A DNA stretch of 64,000 bases, from NCBI GenBank assembly GCA_009711615.1, contig VENI01000001.1, positions 62,001-126,000 of the forward strand, read 5' to 3'. Of the stretch, positions 50,741-59,704 are shown in pieces. A program made the translations under genes and the position numbers. The notes under the pieces are model-generated. The model was not told where the DNA came from. It made no database searches and was given only the letters and a program-made list of their open reading frames with translations. Within the stretch, counting starts at the first letter, position 1, and every line of letters starts with the position of its first letter. This DNA is from Bacillota bacterium (GTDB taxonomy: Bacteria > Bacillota > Desulfotomaculia > Desulfotomaculales > Desulfohalotomaculaceae).

Positions 50741-50820
50741 AATCAAGCATTAAGTAATCAGTAGCTAGATTAAGAGTAAATTTAAGACATTCTGACTTCT
50801 AACTCCTGACTCCTGGCTCC
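50741..50820. repeat. Dispersed repeat copy B, extending into a coding end
   Basis: GCATTAAGTAATCAGTA at the left and TTCTGACTTCTAACTCCTGA plus CTCCTGGCT at the right match the order of copy A (3340-3446). From 50782 onward the repeat is the last 12 codons of the minus-strand gene. Confidence 0.65.
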
Positions 50821-51909
50821 TTGGTAGTTTTGATATTGTTTTCTCTCCAGTAAATCAACAAACGCTTCCAGCCTTGTAATCATTCCTGCTTCCCCAGTAT
50901 GTTCATCTGTGATTAATGTCATTAAGGGTATGTTATATGCTGCAGAAACTTTAGGAAGCAAACTTTCAGCCACTATTTCCGGCATACATGTAAAGGGAAA
51001 CAATTGAATAACACCATCATAACCTTGTTTAGCATATACCGGTACACTACCCACCGTTTCTAAACCATGACCGCCTACAAAATGGTTCAAATATGGAGAA
51101 GCATTACGGCAGTACTCCTTAGTGCTACGTATCCCTTTTAATAACCCCATAAACAGGTGGTCATTAATCCATTCGCTTAGATAAATAGAACGATCCACTT
51201 CTACGCCTAACCTTCCCAGGTGACGTTCAATGTTTAAATTAGCGAAAGGCTCCAACAGGGTAAATATTTCACCAATGAGAGCAATCTTTATAACCCGGCG
51301 GTTACTGTCAACCGCCACATCTTGCATCATCTCTGAACCTCGCGCTTCCGCCAGTTTTAGTTCTTCTACAGTTTGTGCCCTATCTATTTCTTTTAATGCT
51401 TGGTTCAGTGCTCGATCAGTTTCCCCGGTTAACAGTTCTCGAGGACGAGTTTTAAATGAAAGTAATTCTACGGTGTCTACAGCCCTACTCTTTAAATATC
51501 CATATCTGATAGACTGAATAACTTTCCACCAAGACTTCTTACCTGTTATCTGCCTTACCCGCGAAGTCAGTTCAGTGATACTTTTGTCTGGGGGTTCCAA
51601 TACCACTATGTCATAATCATATCCCAAATCCTGTAGTATGGAATGTTCCACCTGTGCATAGTAGCCAAAACGACAGGGACCACATCCGCCAGCCATCATA
51701 ATGGTTTCTGCACCCAGTTCACTGGCCTCAATAAAATTGCCCAGATTAAGTTTTAAGGGCATGCATGCAAATTCAGGCCCGTACTTGGAACCCAGTGTCA
51801 AAGTTCTTTTGCTTGTTTTTGGCGGCATTGTAACTTCAATACCCAAATACTCAAGCATCCCTTTGACACATATATATAGGTTTCCCATATGAGGAAAAGT
51901 AACTTTCAT
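50782..51909 (-). CDS. CoA-dehydratase activase-related protein (CoA protein activase)
   Basis: The 375-residue protein starts KVTFPHMGNLYICVKGMLE and has ACMPLKLNLGNFIEA, MAGGCGPCRFGYYAQVEH, and CMPEIVAESLLPKV with PLMTLITDEHTGEAGMITRLEAFVDLL. These are segments seen in the long fused activator proteins of the 2-hydroxyacyl-CoA dehydratase family. Conserved cysteines suggest a cluster. The last 12 residues (GARSQELEVRMS) are encoded by a dispersed repeat. It lies 21 bp after its upstream relative and 62 bp before the activase. Confidence 0.8.
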   Translation of the reverse strand: MKVTFPHMGNLYICVKGMLEYLGIEVTMPPKTSKRTLTLGSKYGPEFACMPLKLNLGNFIEASELGAETIMMAGGCGPCRFGYYAQVEHSILQDLGYDYDIVVLEPPDKSITELTSRVRQITGKKSWWKVIQSIRYGYLKSRAVDTVELLSFKTRPRELLTGETDRALNQALKEIDRAQTVEELKLAEARGSEMMQDVAVDSNRRVIKIALIGEIFTLLEPFANLNIERHLGRLGVEVDRSIYLSEWINDHLFMGLLKGIRSTKEYCRNASPYLNHFVGGHGLETVGSVPVYAKQGYDGVIQLFPFTCMPEIVAESLLPKVSAAYNIPLMTLITDEHTGEAGMITRLEAFVDLLERKQYQNYQGARSQELEVRMS

Positions 51910-51930
51910 CTTCTACCTCCACTATAAAAT

Positions 51931-52935
51931 TTAATTAACCAATGCTACACCAGGTAACTGTTTTGATTTCTTCCACCTAACCATATCTATAAAGGCTTCC
52001 AACCTAGTAACTATACCTGCCTCACCAGTATGCTCATCCAGTGTCAAGTTCAGAAGCGGTGCTTTTCTGGTTTTCTTAGTAGTTCTGTCTATTAATTCAC
52101 TGGTCATTGAATCGGGTCCACAGGCAAAAGCAGCCAAATTAATTACACCATCAACATTATTATCATTTACAAATGTATAACCCGCTCCCACCATCCGCTG
52201 ACCCAGCGTCCAAAAAAGTCTTTTTGGTAGTTTGGTTGCCTGTTGTCGCACCAGTTCTTCTGGAAGGTTATCTGCTGTGACCACATTCGCTCCCATCTTT
52301 TCCAGACGTCCGATAAGATTCATGCTGATGTATGAATCATGAATAATATATGGGTGACAGATAATGGCAATATTAATGTCACCGCCACTTGACAACTTGT
52401 CTTTTTCTTTACCATACATTACAGCAAAGGCCTCTTCGGGCATATATCCGGATAAAAGAAGCTCGTTCAATCGCTGGACGGATTTTTGTCCTTTACGATA
52501 GGCCTGCCATATTTTAAAGCGATTGCCAGTAAACTTTCTTCCTACTTGTTTATAAGCATTACTAATTTCACTGGTTTTTAACCTCATGTTTATTGTGGTA
52601 TCAATAATTTCTGGCAGGTTTTCCACGTTATGTTTCACCATATCGGGAAAACCCAAAAATTTTGGACAAATATATTCCTGTTTAGCCATACTTACTAACC
52701 GCGGAATGAAAATATAATCCACATTTTTATTGGCTAAATTTATCACATGGCCAAAAGCTAGTTTTACTGGCAGGCAAGCTTCATCCACACAGTTTTTACT
52801 TCCATCACTTAAAATGGATTTATTTGTTTTATCTGAAACCACCACTTCGCATCCTAAGGTTTGAAAAAAATCTTTCCACATGGGGTAGTAGTAATAATAT
52901 AATAATGCTCTGGGAATACCAACTTTGGTTGTCAT
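51931..52935 (-). CDS. CoA-dehydratase activase-related protein, DUF2229-like
   Basis: The 334-residue protein begins MTTKVGIPRALLYYYYYPMWKDFF and includes CVDEACLPVKLAFGHV, PRLVSMAKQEYICPKF, FACGPDSMTSELI and TLDEHTGEAGIVTRLEAFIDM. These match the DUF2229 part of long activator proteins and mirror the end of its downstream neighbour, so the two arose from a common ancestor. The frame opens further upstream at 53040, but ATG 52935 has GGAGGG at correct spacing and is the family start. It is the first gene of the trio. Confidence 0.8.
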   Translation of the reverse strand: MTTKVGIPRALLYYYYYPMWKDFFQTLGCEVVVSDKTNKSILSDGSKNCVDEACLPVKLAFGHVINLANKNVDYIFIPRLVSMAKQEYICPKFLGFPDMVKHNVENLPEIIDTTINMRLKTSEISNAYKQVGRKFTGNRFKIWQAYRKGQKSVQRLNELLLSGYMPEEAFAVMYGKEKDKLSSGGDINIAIICHPYIIHDSYISMNLIGRLEKMGANVVTADNLPEELVRQQATKLPKRLFWTLGQRMVGAGYTFVNDNNVDGVINLAAFACGPDSMTSELIDRTTKKTRKAPLLNLTLDEHTGEAGIVTRLEAFIDMVRWKKSKQLPGVALVN

Positions 52936-53012
52936 TTTCGCCCTCCAAACACAGTTTTTTGTTAGTATAAACATTTTGTTGTCAAAATATGCAGTCCGAT
53001 CATCATAAAAGA

Positions 53013-53048
53013 ACCCGGTTTGGTTTTTAATAAAAGCCAAAGCCGGGT
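53013..53048 (-). terminator. Terminator of spoVAF
   Basis: ACCCGGTTTGG (53013-53023) pairs with CCAAAGCCGGGT (53037-53048), one base mismatched, just after the spoVAF stop, with a T-rich tail. Confidence 0.75.
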
Positions 53049-53054
53049 CTCTTA

Positions 53055-54587
53055 TTATTTCTTGCTTTTTTCACGTTTCCCACGTTCTTCAGGTTTTCTA
53101 GCAGGCGCAGCTTGACGAAGGGCTTCTTTAGGCTTAAATATACTGGGTCGGGTGTTTTGCATGGAAACGGGCGTACGTACAAATATTGTTTTTAGATATT
53201 GCAGGTTTAGCGGTATTACCGGCCATAGGTAAGGTACCCCGAAGGATTTGGTAGTACCGAGGAATACCAACACCGCAAAAGATGCGATTATTAATCCGGG
53301 CAGTTGAAATGCTGCTACTGACAGCAGCAAAATCAACCGCACCAACCTGTTAGCCCAAGACAATTCATAACTGGGGGTTAAGAAAACACCCACCATTGCC
53401 ACTGCGGTGTACATAATTACTTCTACAGTAAATAATCCCACTTGGGTAGCCATATCACCAATTAAGAGTGCTGCAATTATGCCCAACGACGTGGCCAGCG
53501 GTGTGGGCGTGTGTATGGCCGCCAGCCTAATCCAGTCAACTGCTAATTCCGCCAGCAGGAACTGGCCAATTAGTGGAATTTTCCCTGGCTCATTGGGCCC
53601 GATAAACCTCAGGTCTGGCGGAAGCAGTTCCGGTTGTATTGCAAATAAGAACCACAACGGTAACAAAAAAATTGAGGCGGCAATACCTAAATACCTAGCC
53701 CAGCGCACATACACTCCCACCGTTGGATTCTGCCTAAACTCTTCCGCATGCTGCATGTGATCCCATAAAGTGACCGGTAGAATAATAGCACTGGGGGATG
53801 TGTCAACCATAACCATTACTCGACCTTCTAACAGGTGAGTTGATGCCACATCAGGTCGCTCGGTGTAACGAACTTTAGGAAATGGATTCCAATAACTACC
53901 CGGAGTAATTAATTCCTCAACAGCTTTCTCAGCCATTGGCAGCCCATCAATTTTTATGGACTTAATTCTCTCTTTCACCCTATCTACCAGTTCTTCATTA
54001 GCCACATCCTCCAAATAAACAACTACAATATCTGACTTGGATCGAATACTGCTCTGCATCACTTCGCACCGTAATCGGGGATCACGGATGCGTCGGCGTA
54101 TTAAGGCAGTATTCAGCAGTAAGGTTTCTACAAATCCATCCCGGGGGCCTCGAACCACCTTTTCCAGATCCGGTTCTTGGGGTTGACGACCAGGATAATT
54201 TCTAACATCAATAATTAAAGCCTGGTCTTCACCATCAACAACCAATGCCAATGGACCAGACATAACATTATTAATAATGGTGGTCATTTTAGTTTCAGTC
54301 TGCACTTGAATGTGGTTTACATGTTCACTTAATAGTTTCTCTAAGGTATGTAACGAAATTTCTTCTCGTTGCAGTTCATCCAAATTGTGCAGGATCATTG
54401 TCATAACATCACTATTCACCATGCCATTAATATAGTACATGGCAATCTTTTTCTTTCCTGCAATTGTCATTTTGCGACAGATTAAGTCATAACTTTTTCC
54501 CACACCCAATGCTTCATTTAATCTATCAATATTATCGTCTATTCGCTTAGAAAGTTTTGATTCATCACTCACTGAAATTTTTGCCAA
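53055..54587 (-). CDS. spoVAF: SpoVAF/GerA-family spore germination protein
   Basis: The protein has a large N-terminal soluble part with EELITPGSYWNPFPKVRYTERPDVA, TSPSAIILPVTLWDHMQHAEEF and about four to five transmembrane segments at about 295-450, as in GerAA/SpoVAF. The basic tail KKSKEGRK-like region ends the protein. It lies directly downstream of spoVAEa, as in Bacillus. GTG 54596 abuts the ribosome-binding site; TTG 54587 with AGGAG eight bases upstream is preferred (510 residues). It overlaps the spoVAEa end by 23 bp. It probably acts in dipicolinate release or germination. Confidence 0.92.
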   Translation of the reverse strand: MAKISVSDESKLSKRIDDNIDRLNEALGVGKSYDLICRKMTIAGKKKIAMYYINGMVNSDVMTMILHNLDELQREEISLHTLEKLLSEHVNHIQVQTETKMTTIINNVMSGPLALVVDGEDQALIIDVRNYPGRQPQEPDLEKVVRGPRDGFVETLLLNTALIRRRIRDPRLRCEVMQSSIRSKSDIVVVYLEDVANEELVDRVKERIKSIKIDGLPMAEKAVEELITPGSYWNPFPKVRYTERPDVASTHLLEGRVMVMVDTSPSAIILPVTLWDHMQHAEEFRQNPTVGVYVRWARYLGIAASIFLLPLWFLFAIQPELLPPDLRFIGPNEPGKIPLIGQFLLAELAVDWIRLAAIHTPTPLATSLGIIAALLIGDMATQVGLFTVEVIMYTAVAMVGVFLTPSYELSWANRLVRLILLLSVAAFQLPGLIIASFAVLVFLGTTKSFGVPYLWPVIPLNLQYLKTIFVRTPVSMQNTRPSIFKPKEALRQAAPARKPEERGKREKSKK

Positions 54588-55152
54588 GATATCCACTCCT
54601 ATTCAAAACCTCTTGCAAAGCTTTGGTGGTAATGGGAGCACCGTACTGAGCATCATCAAAACCACACATTTTACCTATGTCACCAATACCAACTATCACC
54701 GGAATCTGAAGTTCCCGTAGTACTTCAACTGTATCGCCATGTAGTTCCGTGCTACCGTCTATACAACAAAACCCATTCTTATTAACCGGACCATTTAATA
54801 TCAGTCCATGGTTATCTACAGATTCGTCCACCGATATTCCTTCCACGCCTTCGGTGTTGGAAGCTACTGCAACCACACCCAATACATCTATATCTGAATG
54901 TTCGCAAATGTAGCGTAATGCTACTTCCCCAGCACCTTCACCTTGAATACCTTTATCATCTAACATAACCACCACAGGGTCGTGTGCCGCCCTTGTTATT
55001 TGCTCCACAAGTTGTTCACCTGCTAAACGGGTTGGATTGCCCCACGAACATGAAATGCAACGTGCTCCTATATTCTTCGCAGCCACTTCCACCGTTCTCT
55101 TGGCAACCTTATCGCCATCGGTTACTATAATCACCTTTCTTTTACTAGCCAA
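54565..55152 (-). CDS. spoVAEA: Stage V sporulation protein AE (SpoVAEa)
   Basis: The 195-residue soluble protein starts SKRKVIIVTDGDKVAKRTVEVAAKNIGARCIS and has SWGNPTRLAGEQ, VVMLDDKGIQGEGAGE and CIDGSTELHGDTVEVL, the SpoVAEa layout. In Bacillus it precedes spoVAF, as here. The start is TTG 55152, with GGAGGTG upstream. The genes spoVAA, AB, AC, AD and AEb that normally lie upstream are absent; a dodecin gene takes the position. Confidence 0.92.
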   Translation of the reverse strand: MASKRKVIIVTDGDKVAKRTVEVAAKNIGARCISCSWGNPTRLAGEQLVEQITRAAHDPVVVMLDDKGIQGEGAGEVALRYICEHSDIDVLGVVAVASNTEGVEGISVDESVDNHGLILNGPVNKNGFCCIDGSTELHGDTVEVLRELQIPVIVGIGDIGKMCGFDDAQYGAPITTKALQEVLNRSGYLGKNFSE

Positions 55153-55169
55153 CCTGACACCTCCAAAAT

Positions 55170-55364
55170 TTACGAATAAGAAATTTTCATGTTGGCGCTA
55201 TAGCCAACTAAATCACCATTTCTTACTTTTGCTTTCAGGTTGGTAATTTCCACTTCATCAATGTTGTCAAAACTCTTACTTGCCTCGTTTATGGCATTTT
55301 GTACCGCTGACCGCCAACTATCCGGCGATTGGCCAGCCAGTTCAATTACATAATGTTGGTTCAT
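55170..55364 (-). CDS. Dodecin-family flavin-binding protein
   Basis: The 64-residue protein (MNQHYVIELAGQSPDSWRSA, then VQNAINEASKSFDNIDEVEI) matches dodecin, a dodecameric flavin or CoA-binding storage protein. The tryptophan after the serine and the NGDLVGYSANMKIS end are landmarks. GGAGGTAG lies before the ATG. It lies between sigF and spoVAEa, an unusual site, 17 bp from spoVAEa, so it may be cotranscribed during sporulation. Confidence 0.9.
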   Translation of the reverse strand: MNQHYVIELAGQSPDSWRSAVQNAINEASKSFDNIDEVEITNLKAKVRNGDLVGYSANMKISYS

Positions 55365-55476
55365 AAAACACTACCTCCTTTTTTAATAGTAATAATTCAT
55401 AGCTATTATTTGTTGATAGGTATTTTTTATACTATTACCACCACGGTATTTAACTCCGCAAACAGAATATAAAAAA

Positions 55477-55508
55477 GGGATGAACTGTTTTAAAAAACAA
55501 TTCATCCC
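55477..55508 (-). terminator. Terminator of the spoIIA operon
   Basis: GGGATGAACTGTTTT (55477-55491) pairs with AAAACAATTCATCCC (55494-55508), a near-perfect stem right after the sigF stop, then TTTTTT. Confidence 0.85.
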
Positions 55509-55510
55509 GC

Positions 55511-56287
55511 TCAGCCTTCATTGGATGCTAGCTGTTTTAGTTTTTTCAACGCCTGCCTTTCTAAACGTGAAACCTGTACTTGGGAAATATTTAAACGTTG
55601 CGCAACTTCTGATTGGGTTAGGTCTTCAAAAAAACGCCATAAAATAATCTTTCGATCGCGATCAGTCAGCTTAATTAGCAATTCTTTAATTGCAAGGGTA
55701 TCCATCCATGGAGGTTCTCCACCTTCGTCGTCGCTAAGTTGATCTAAAATAAATATCGGATCTCCATCATCCTGATGTAGCGTCTCGTATATTGATGTAG
55801 GAGTTTGGGAAGCTTCCAGTGCAGTTACAACATCTTCTCTGTTACACCCCAGTTCGTCTGCAATTTCCCCTACTGACGGATCACGACCCAATTTGGCAGT
55901 TAGCTGTTCTTTAGTCATTTGGATACGATAGGCAGCTTCTTTTAATGACCTACTAACTTTAACAGGACTATCATCACGCAAAAAACGTCTAATCTCTCCC
56001 ACAATCATCGGAACTGCGTATGTGGAAAACTTTACATCATACGTTAAGTCAAATTTATCAATTGCTTTCATAAGGCCAATGGTACCAATTTGAAATAAGT
56101 CTTCTAATTCATAACCACGGTTTTGAAAGCGTTGAACAAGGTTAAATACCAGTTTCAAGTTACAATTTACCAGTCTATCCCTTGCCACAGCGTCCCCCGC
56201 CTGCGCTCTTTTGATCAGCGAACGCATTTCCTTGTCCTTTAGCAGTGGAAAACGAGGTAGGTTCATTTCCATCAGTCTACCGCTCAT
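55511..56287 (-). CDS. sigF: Sporulation sigma factor SigF
   Basis: SigF is the first forespore-specific sigma factor. The 258-residue product has the SigB/F/G regions: region 2 with NLKLVFNLVQRFQNRGYELEDLFQIGTIGLMKAIDKFD, region 3 and region 4 with DRDRKIILWRFFEDLTQSEVAQRLNISQVQVSRLERQ. It is third in spoIIAA-spoIIAB-sigF, 12 bp after spoIIAB, and is held by the SpoIIAB anti-sigma factor. Confidence 0.97.
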   Translation of the reverse strand: MSGRLMEMNLPRFPLLKDKEMRSLIKRAQAGDAVARDRLVNCNLKLVFNLVQRFQNRGYELEDLFQIGTIGLMKAIDKFDLTYDVKFSTYAVPMIVGEIRRFLRDDSPVKVSRSLKEAAYRIQMTKEQLTAKLGRDPSVGEIADELGCNREDVVTALEASQTPTSIYETLHQDDGDPIFILDQLSDDEGGEPPWMDTLAIKELLIKLTDRDRKIILWRFFEDLTQSEVAQRLNISQVQVSRLERQALKKLKQLASNEG

Positions 56288-56299
56288 TTAATTCCCACC

Positions 56300-56743
56300 T
56301 TAGTGCTCCGGCTTTCCATCTACAGAGCTTACTTTTTTAAACATCACCACTTTAACACCTTTGTTTTTTTCTGACTCCACTTTAAAGTTATCCATAAAGG
56401 ACTGCATAAAGACAAAACCCAATCCCATTCTCTCTGGGTCAGTAGAGTAAGCCGGTTCCATAGCTTGTGAAATATCCTCAATTCCTTTTCCGTTATCTTC
56501 TACACACATTTCCATACCTGCTTCAGTCAACGAAACAGCCAGTTCTATATAATTATTATCATTATTTTCATAACCATGCACTATAGAATTGGTAACCGCT
56601 TCAGACAAAGCTACTTTAATTTCTTCCAACTCATTTAATGTAAAGTCTAATTGAGAGGCAAAGGCAGCGGCAGTTACCCTAGCAAATGCTACGTTATCAG
56701 GAACACTTTTAATTTGTAACTTAAACTTATTATTTATTTTCAT
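56300..56743 (-). CDS. spoIIAB: Anti-sigma F factor SpoIIAB
   Basis: SpoIIAB binds SigF and phosphorylates SpoIIAA with ATP. The 147-residue GHKL kinase shows the N-box LSEAVTNSIVHGY, the G1 box VEDNGKGIED and the G2 region PERMGLGFVFMQSFMDNF. It is flanked by spoIIAA (12 bp upstream) and sigF. The ATG at 56743 has GGAGG upstream. Confidence 0.97.
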   Translation of the reverse strand: MKINNKFKLQIKSVPDNVAFARVTAAAFASQLDFTLNELEEIKVALSEAVTNSIVHGYENNDNNYIELAVSLTEAGMEMCVEDNGKGIEDISQAMEPAYSTDPERMGLGFVFMQSFMDNFKVESEKNKGVKVVMFKKVSSVDGKPEH

Positions 56744-56755
56744 TTTATGTCCTCC

Positions 56756-57094
56756 TTAGCCAATTTGGGCAAATGCCTCTGATTCATCACTGTACTCTTC
56801 AATAATACTAGTTAAGCCTGATAGTTCTAAAATCTTTTTAACCTGAGGTTGTGGGTTAACAAGCGCCATCTTACCGCCATATTTAGAAACTTTTTTATAT
56901 CTTCCCAGCATCACACCTAAACCTGTACTGTCAATATAAGTTACATCCGCAAGGTTTAAAATGATATGCCGTAACTGGGATGAATCTAGGGCGTCATCCA
57001 TTTCAGTTCTTAGCGTATCTGCCGAACCAAGGTCTAGTTCACCAGCTAATCTTACAACCAATATATTTTCTTCAACACTAATTTTCCATTGCAT
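56756..57094 (-). CDS. spoIIAA: Anti-anti-sigma factor SpoIIAA
   Basis: The 112-residue STAS-domain protein relieves SpoIIAB inhibition of SigF when dephosphorylated by SpoIIE. The phospho-serine is in VTYIDSTGLGVMLGRY near residue 57. The ATG at 57094 has GGGGGAAATTA upstream. It is first in the operon, with a putative SigH-type promoter at 57133-57159. In Bacillus dacF precedes it; here a terminator separates them. Confidence 0.97.
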   Translation of the reverse strand: MQWKISVEENILVVRLAGELDLGSADTLRTEMDDALDSSQLRHIILNLADVTYIDSTGLGVMLGRYKKVSKYGGKMALVNPQPQVKKILELSGLTSIIEEYSDESEAFAQIG

Positions 57095-57132
57095 TTAATT
57101 TCCCCCAGTTTTTACCATAATATTTTATAATA

Positions 57133-57159
57133 ACTTCTGTTATTAAACAGTTATTTCCT
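57133..57159 (-). promoter_or_regulatory. Possible SigH-type promoter of the spoIIA operon
   Basis: On the minus strand AGGAAATA (57159-57152), 13 bases, then AGAAGT (57138-57133), resembling AGGANNT-N12/13-GAAT. It lies about 40 bases before the spoIIAA ATG; in Bacillus spoIIA is SigH-dependent. Confidence 0.4.
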
Positions 57160-57192
57160 GCCATATATTACCACAATTATTGTCGAAAATGC

Positions 57193-57233
57193 AAAACAAG
57201 GGCTGTCACAGCACCCGTGACAGCCCTTGTTTT
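57193..57233 (-). terminator. Terminator of dacF
   Basis: A perfect 17-bp stem (57193-57209 with 57217-57233) around a 7-base loop starts at the dacF stop codon and ends in a TTTT-containing tail; it separates dacF from spoIIA. Confidence 0.85.
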
Positions 57234-58423
57234 CATTTATTTTTTTCATTCATGCCAAACACTTTGTACATTACTTTACCCATCAATTGGAATGGAGACG
57301 CTTTTGCAACATCAGCCTTGACAACTAAATCTACCTTGTTTAGCTCTTTACCTTCTTTAATAACTGTATACTGGCCCACAACTTGTCCTTTTTTAACTGG
57401 CGCCACTAGATTGTTTTTTAACTCAACCTTACCTTCAATACCTTTCTCCCCACCGCGTGGTACCACCACAGATACCTGTTCTGCAGTTATCACATCGATG
57501 TTCTCTACCATCCCTTTTTCCAATGGCACAGTTTTTATTTTTTCCGCTTTTTTAGCCAATAAAACTGCTTGGTATCGGGCGAAACCGTAGTTGAAAAGTT
57601 TTATCGTTTCTTGAAAGTGTGTTTTAGGCTGTGGGCACCCCAGCACCACCGATATTAATCTTAAGTTATCTCGTTCAGCAGAGGCAGCCAAGCAGTATTT
57701 TGCATCATTGGTCCATCCTGTTTTTCCTGCATCACAACCACGATACCACTTAAGAAGTTTATTGGTGTTCCATAGCTTAAACTCTCCGTCACGTAGGTCA
57801 TGTTCGTACATACCAGAAACTTTTCTAAATAATGGATATTCGAGAGCTTCCCTAAGAATAACAGACATGTCTGCTGCCGTTGTATAGTGGTTTTCTACAG
57901 GCAGACCAGTGGGATTGGAAAAGTGAGTATTACTTAACCCCAATTCTTTGGCCTTATCATTCATCATTTTGACAAAGGCTTCTTCGCTACCACCAATTTG
58001 CTCTGCCACTGCCACACTGGAATCGTTTGCTGACCCAGTGGCTATTGATATCATCATTTCTTCAAAAGTTAGCTCTTCACCTGGCTCCAAATATATTTGG
58101 GAGCCTCCCATGCTGGCAGCATGTTCACTGGCCGCCACCATGTCAGTAAGTTTTATTTGATTCTTTGCTTCTGCTTCACATGCTAGCAACATAGTCATTA
58201 ATTTGGTCACGCTGGCCATTGGCAACTTTTTATCTGGGTTTTTACTAAATATGACCTTCCCGGACTGGTAGTCCAGCAGTACAGCCGCTTCAGCAGTTGT
58301 TTCCAAAAGTGCGCTTTTTTCTGTGGGTGTTTTTTCTGCTTCTGGTTCAGCCCAGGCAGGCGATACCATTAAACCTATCAGTAGAGCTAAAACTAAAAGT
58401 ATGGATGCTACTCTCTTAAACAT
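57233..58423 (-). CDS. dacF: D-alanyl-D-alanine carboxypeptidase DacF
   Basis: A penicillin-binding carboxypeptidase trimming peptidoglycan peptides, in Bacillus made in the forespore. A signal peptide is present (MFKRVASILLVLALLIGLM... ending SPAWA). The SxxK motif SVTK near residue 82, the SxN motif SAND and the KTG motif GKTGWT complete the active site. ATG 58423 is preferred over the frame opening at 58462 because GGGGG is eight bases upstream and the signal peptide then starts correctly. 396 residues. Confidence 0.94.
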   Translation of the reverse strand: MFKRVASILLVLALLIGLMVSPAWAEPEAEKTPTEKSALLETTAEAAVLLDYQSGKVIFSKNPDKKLPMASVTKLMTMLLACEAEAKNQIKLTDMVAASEHAASMGGSQIYLEPGEELTFEEMMISIATGSANDSSVAVAEQIGGSEEAFVKMMNDKAKELGLSNTHFSNPTGLPVENHYTTAADMSVILREALEYPLFRKVSGMYEHDLRDGEFKLWNTNKLLKWYRGCDAGKTGWTNDAKYCLAASAERDNLRLISVVLGCPQPKTHFQETIKLFNYGFARYQAVLLAKKAEKIKTVPLEKGMVENIDVITAEQVSVVVPRGGEKGIEGKVELKNNLVAPVKKGQVVGQYTVIKEGKELNKVDLVVKADVAKASPFQLMGKVMYKVFGMNEKNK

Positions 58424-58516
58424 TGTATTTACCCCCTTGGAAAATAACATTTCTATTGACAATATTATGTTACAGGGGGGCGAAGTTAATGTTTAGTACA
58501 TTTTGGATATTATTAA

Positions 58517-59704
58517 TTACTTATGTCCCAATACTTCATCTGTAAATCCGTTACCTACATCAAAAGAAATATTGAAAACTTGGGCAATGGTTGCGGCCAC
58601 ATCGGCAAAGGTGCTGCGCACTCCCAGATCTACTCCTCCCTGTACTTGTGGTCCGCATACAAGCAGAGGCACGTACTCCCTAGAATGGTCGGTACTGATG
58701 GTGGTAGGATCGCAACCGTGGTCTGCAGTAATAATTAGTATGTCGTCCTCTTTTAGTTCATTTATAATTTCAGGTAAAATTTCATCAAATTCTTCCAATG
58801 CCTTAGCATAGCCTTGGGGGTCGTTGCGGTGACCGAAAGCCTGATCGTATTCAACCAAATTGGTAAAAATTAACCCATTACTTTCTTCACGCAAGAAATC
58901 AAGGGTTTTTTCCACCCCTTCCATGTTACTCTTGGTGCGTACATGTTTTGTTATTCCCCTACCGGCAAAAATGTCAAATATTTTTCCCACTGCCAACACG
59001 TCATAGTGATTATCTTGAAGCAAATCTAATATTGTAGTCTTTGTTGGCTGCAGTGAATAGTCGTGGCGATTGGCGGTACGCTTAAAGTTATCAGGCTGTC
59101 CCTCAAAGGGGCGAGCGATAACCCTGCCCACTGCCAAATCGCCGGTGAGCATTTCCCGGGCTGTTTCACAATAGTTATACAATTGCTCCACCGATATCAC
59201 TTTTTCATGGGCAGCTATTTGAAAAACACTGTCTGCAGAGGTATATACTATTGGTTTTCCGGTTTCCATATGTTTTTGTCCCAGCTCTTCAATAATCGAT
59301 GTACCAGATGCTACCTTATTTCCCAATATTTCCCTACCAATGCGTTTTTGGTACTGTTTAATAAAATCTTCAGGAAATCCGTCAGGAAATACGGGAAATG
59401 GATTATCCAAAATAATTCCACTTAATTCCCAATGGCCAGTGGTGGTATCTTTGCCTTTGGACTGTTCAGCCATTTTTCCGTAAGCGCCAGAGGGATTATT
59501 TTCAGGTGCAACCCCTTCCACTTTAGCAATATTGCCTAAGCCTAATTTGGCCATCTGAGGTAGTTTTAGCCCACCAACTGCTTTTGCGGTATTTGCTAAA
59601 GTATTACTACCACCGTCTCCATATTCATCAGCATCAGGCAGCTCGCCGATACCAACGCTATCTAAAACAATTATTACAACTCTATTAATATTGTATTTTG
59701 TCAT
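58517..59704 (-). CDS. deoB: Phosphopentomutase
   Basis: DeoB interconverts (deoxy)ribose 1- and 5-phosphates. The 395-residue alkaline-phosphatase superfamily enzyme shows [28 protein letters not shown] with the catalytic threonine, and [11 protein letters not shown] near the C-terminus, with metal-binding Asp and His residues. It is between xerD and dacF as in Bacillus, where pupG lies next to it; no purine phosphorylase gene is present here. Confidence 0.96.
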   Translation of the reverse strand: MTKYNINRVVIIVLDSVGIGELPDADEYGDGGSNTLANTAKAVGGLKLPQMAKLGLGNIAKVEGVAPENNPSGAYGKMAEQSKGKDTTTGHWELSGIILDNPFPVFPDGFPEDFIKQYQKRIGREILGNKVASGTSIIEELGQKHMETGKPIVYTSADSVFQIAAHEKVISVEQLYNYCETAREMLTGDLAVGRVIARPFEGQPDNFKRTANRHDYSLQPTKTTILDLLQDNHYDVLAVGKIFDIFAGRGITKHVRTKSNMEGVEKTLDFLREESNGLIFTNLVEYDQAFGHRNDPQGYAKALEEFDEILPEIINELKEDDILIITADHGCDPTTISTDHSREYVPLLVCGPQVQGGVDLGVRSTFADVAATIAQVFNISFDVGNGFTDEVLGHK

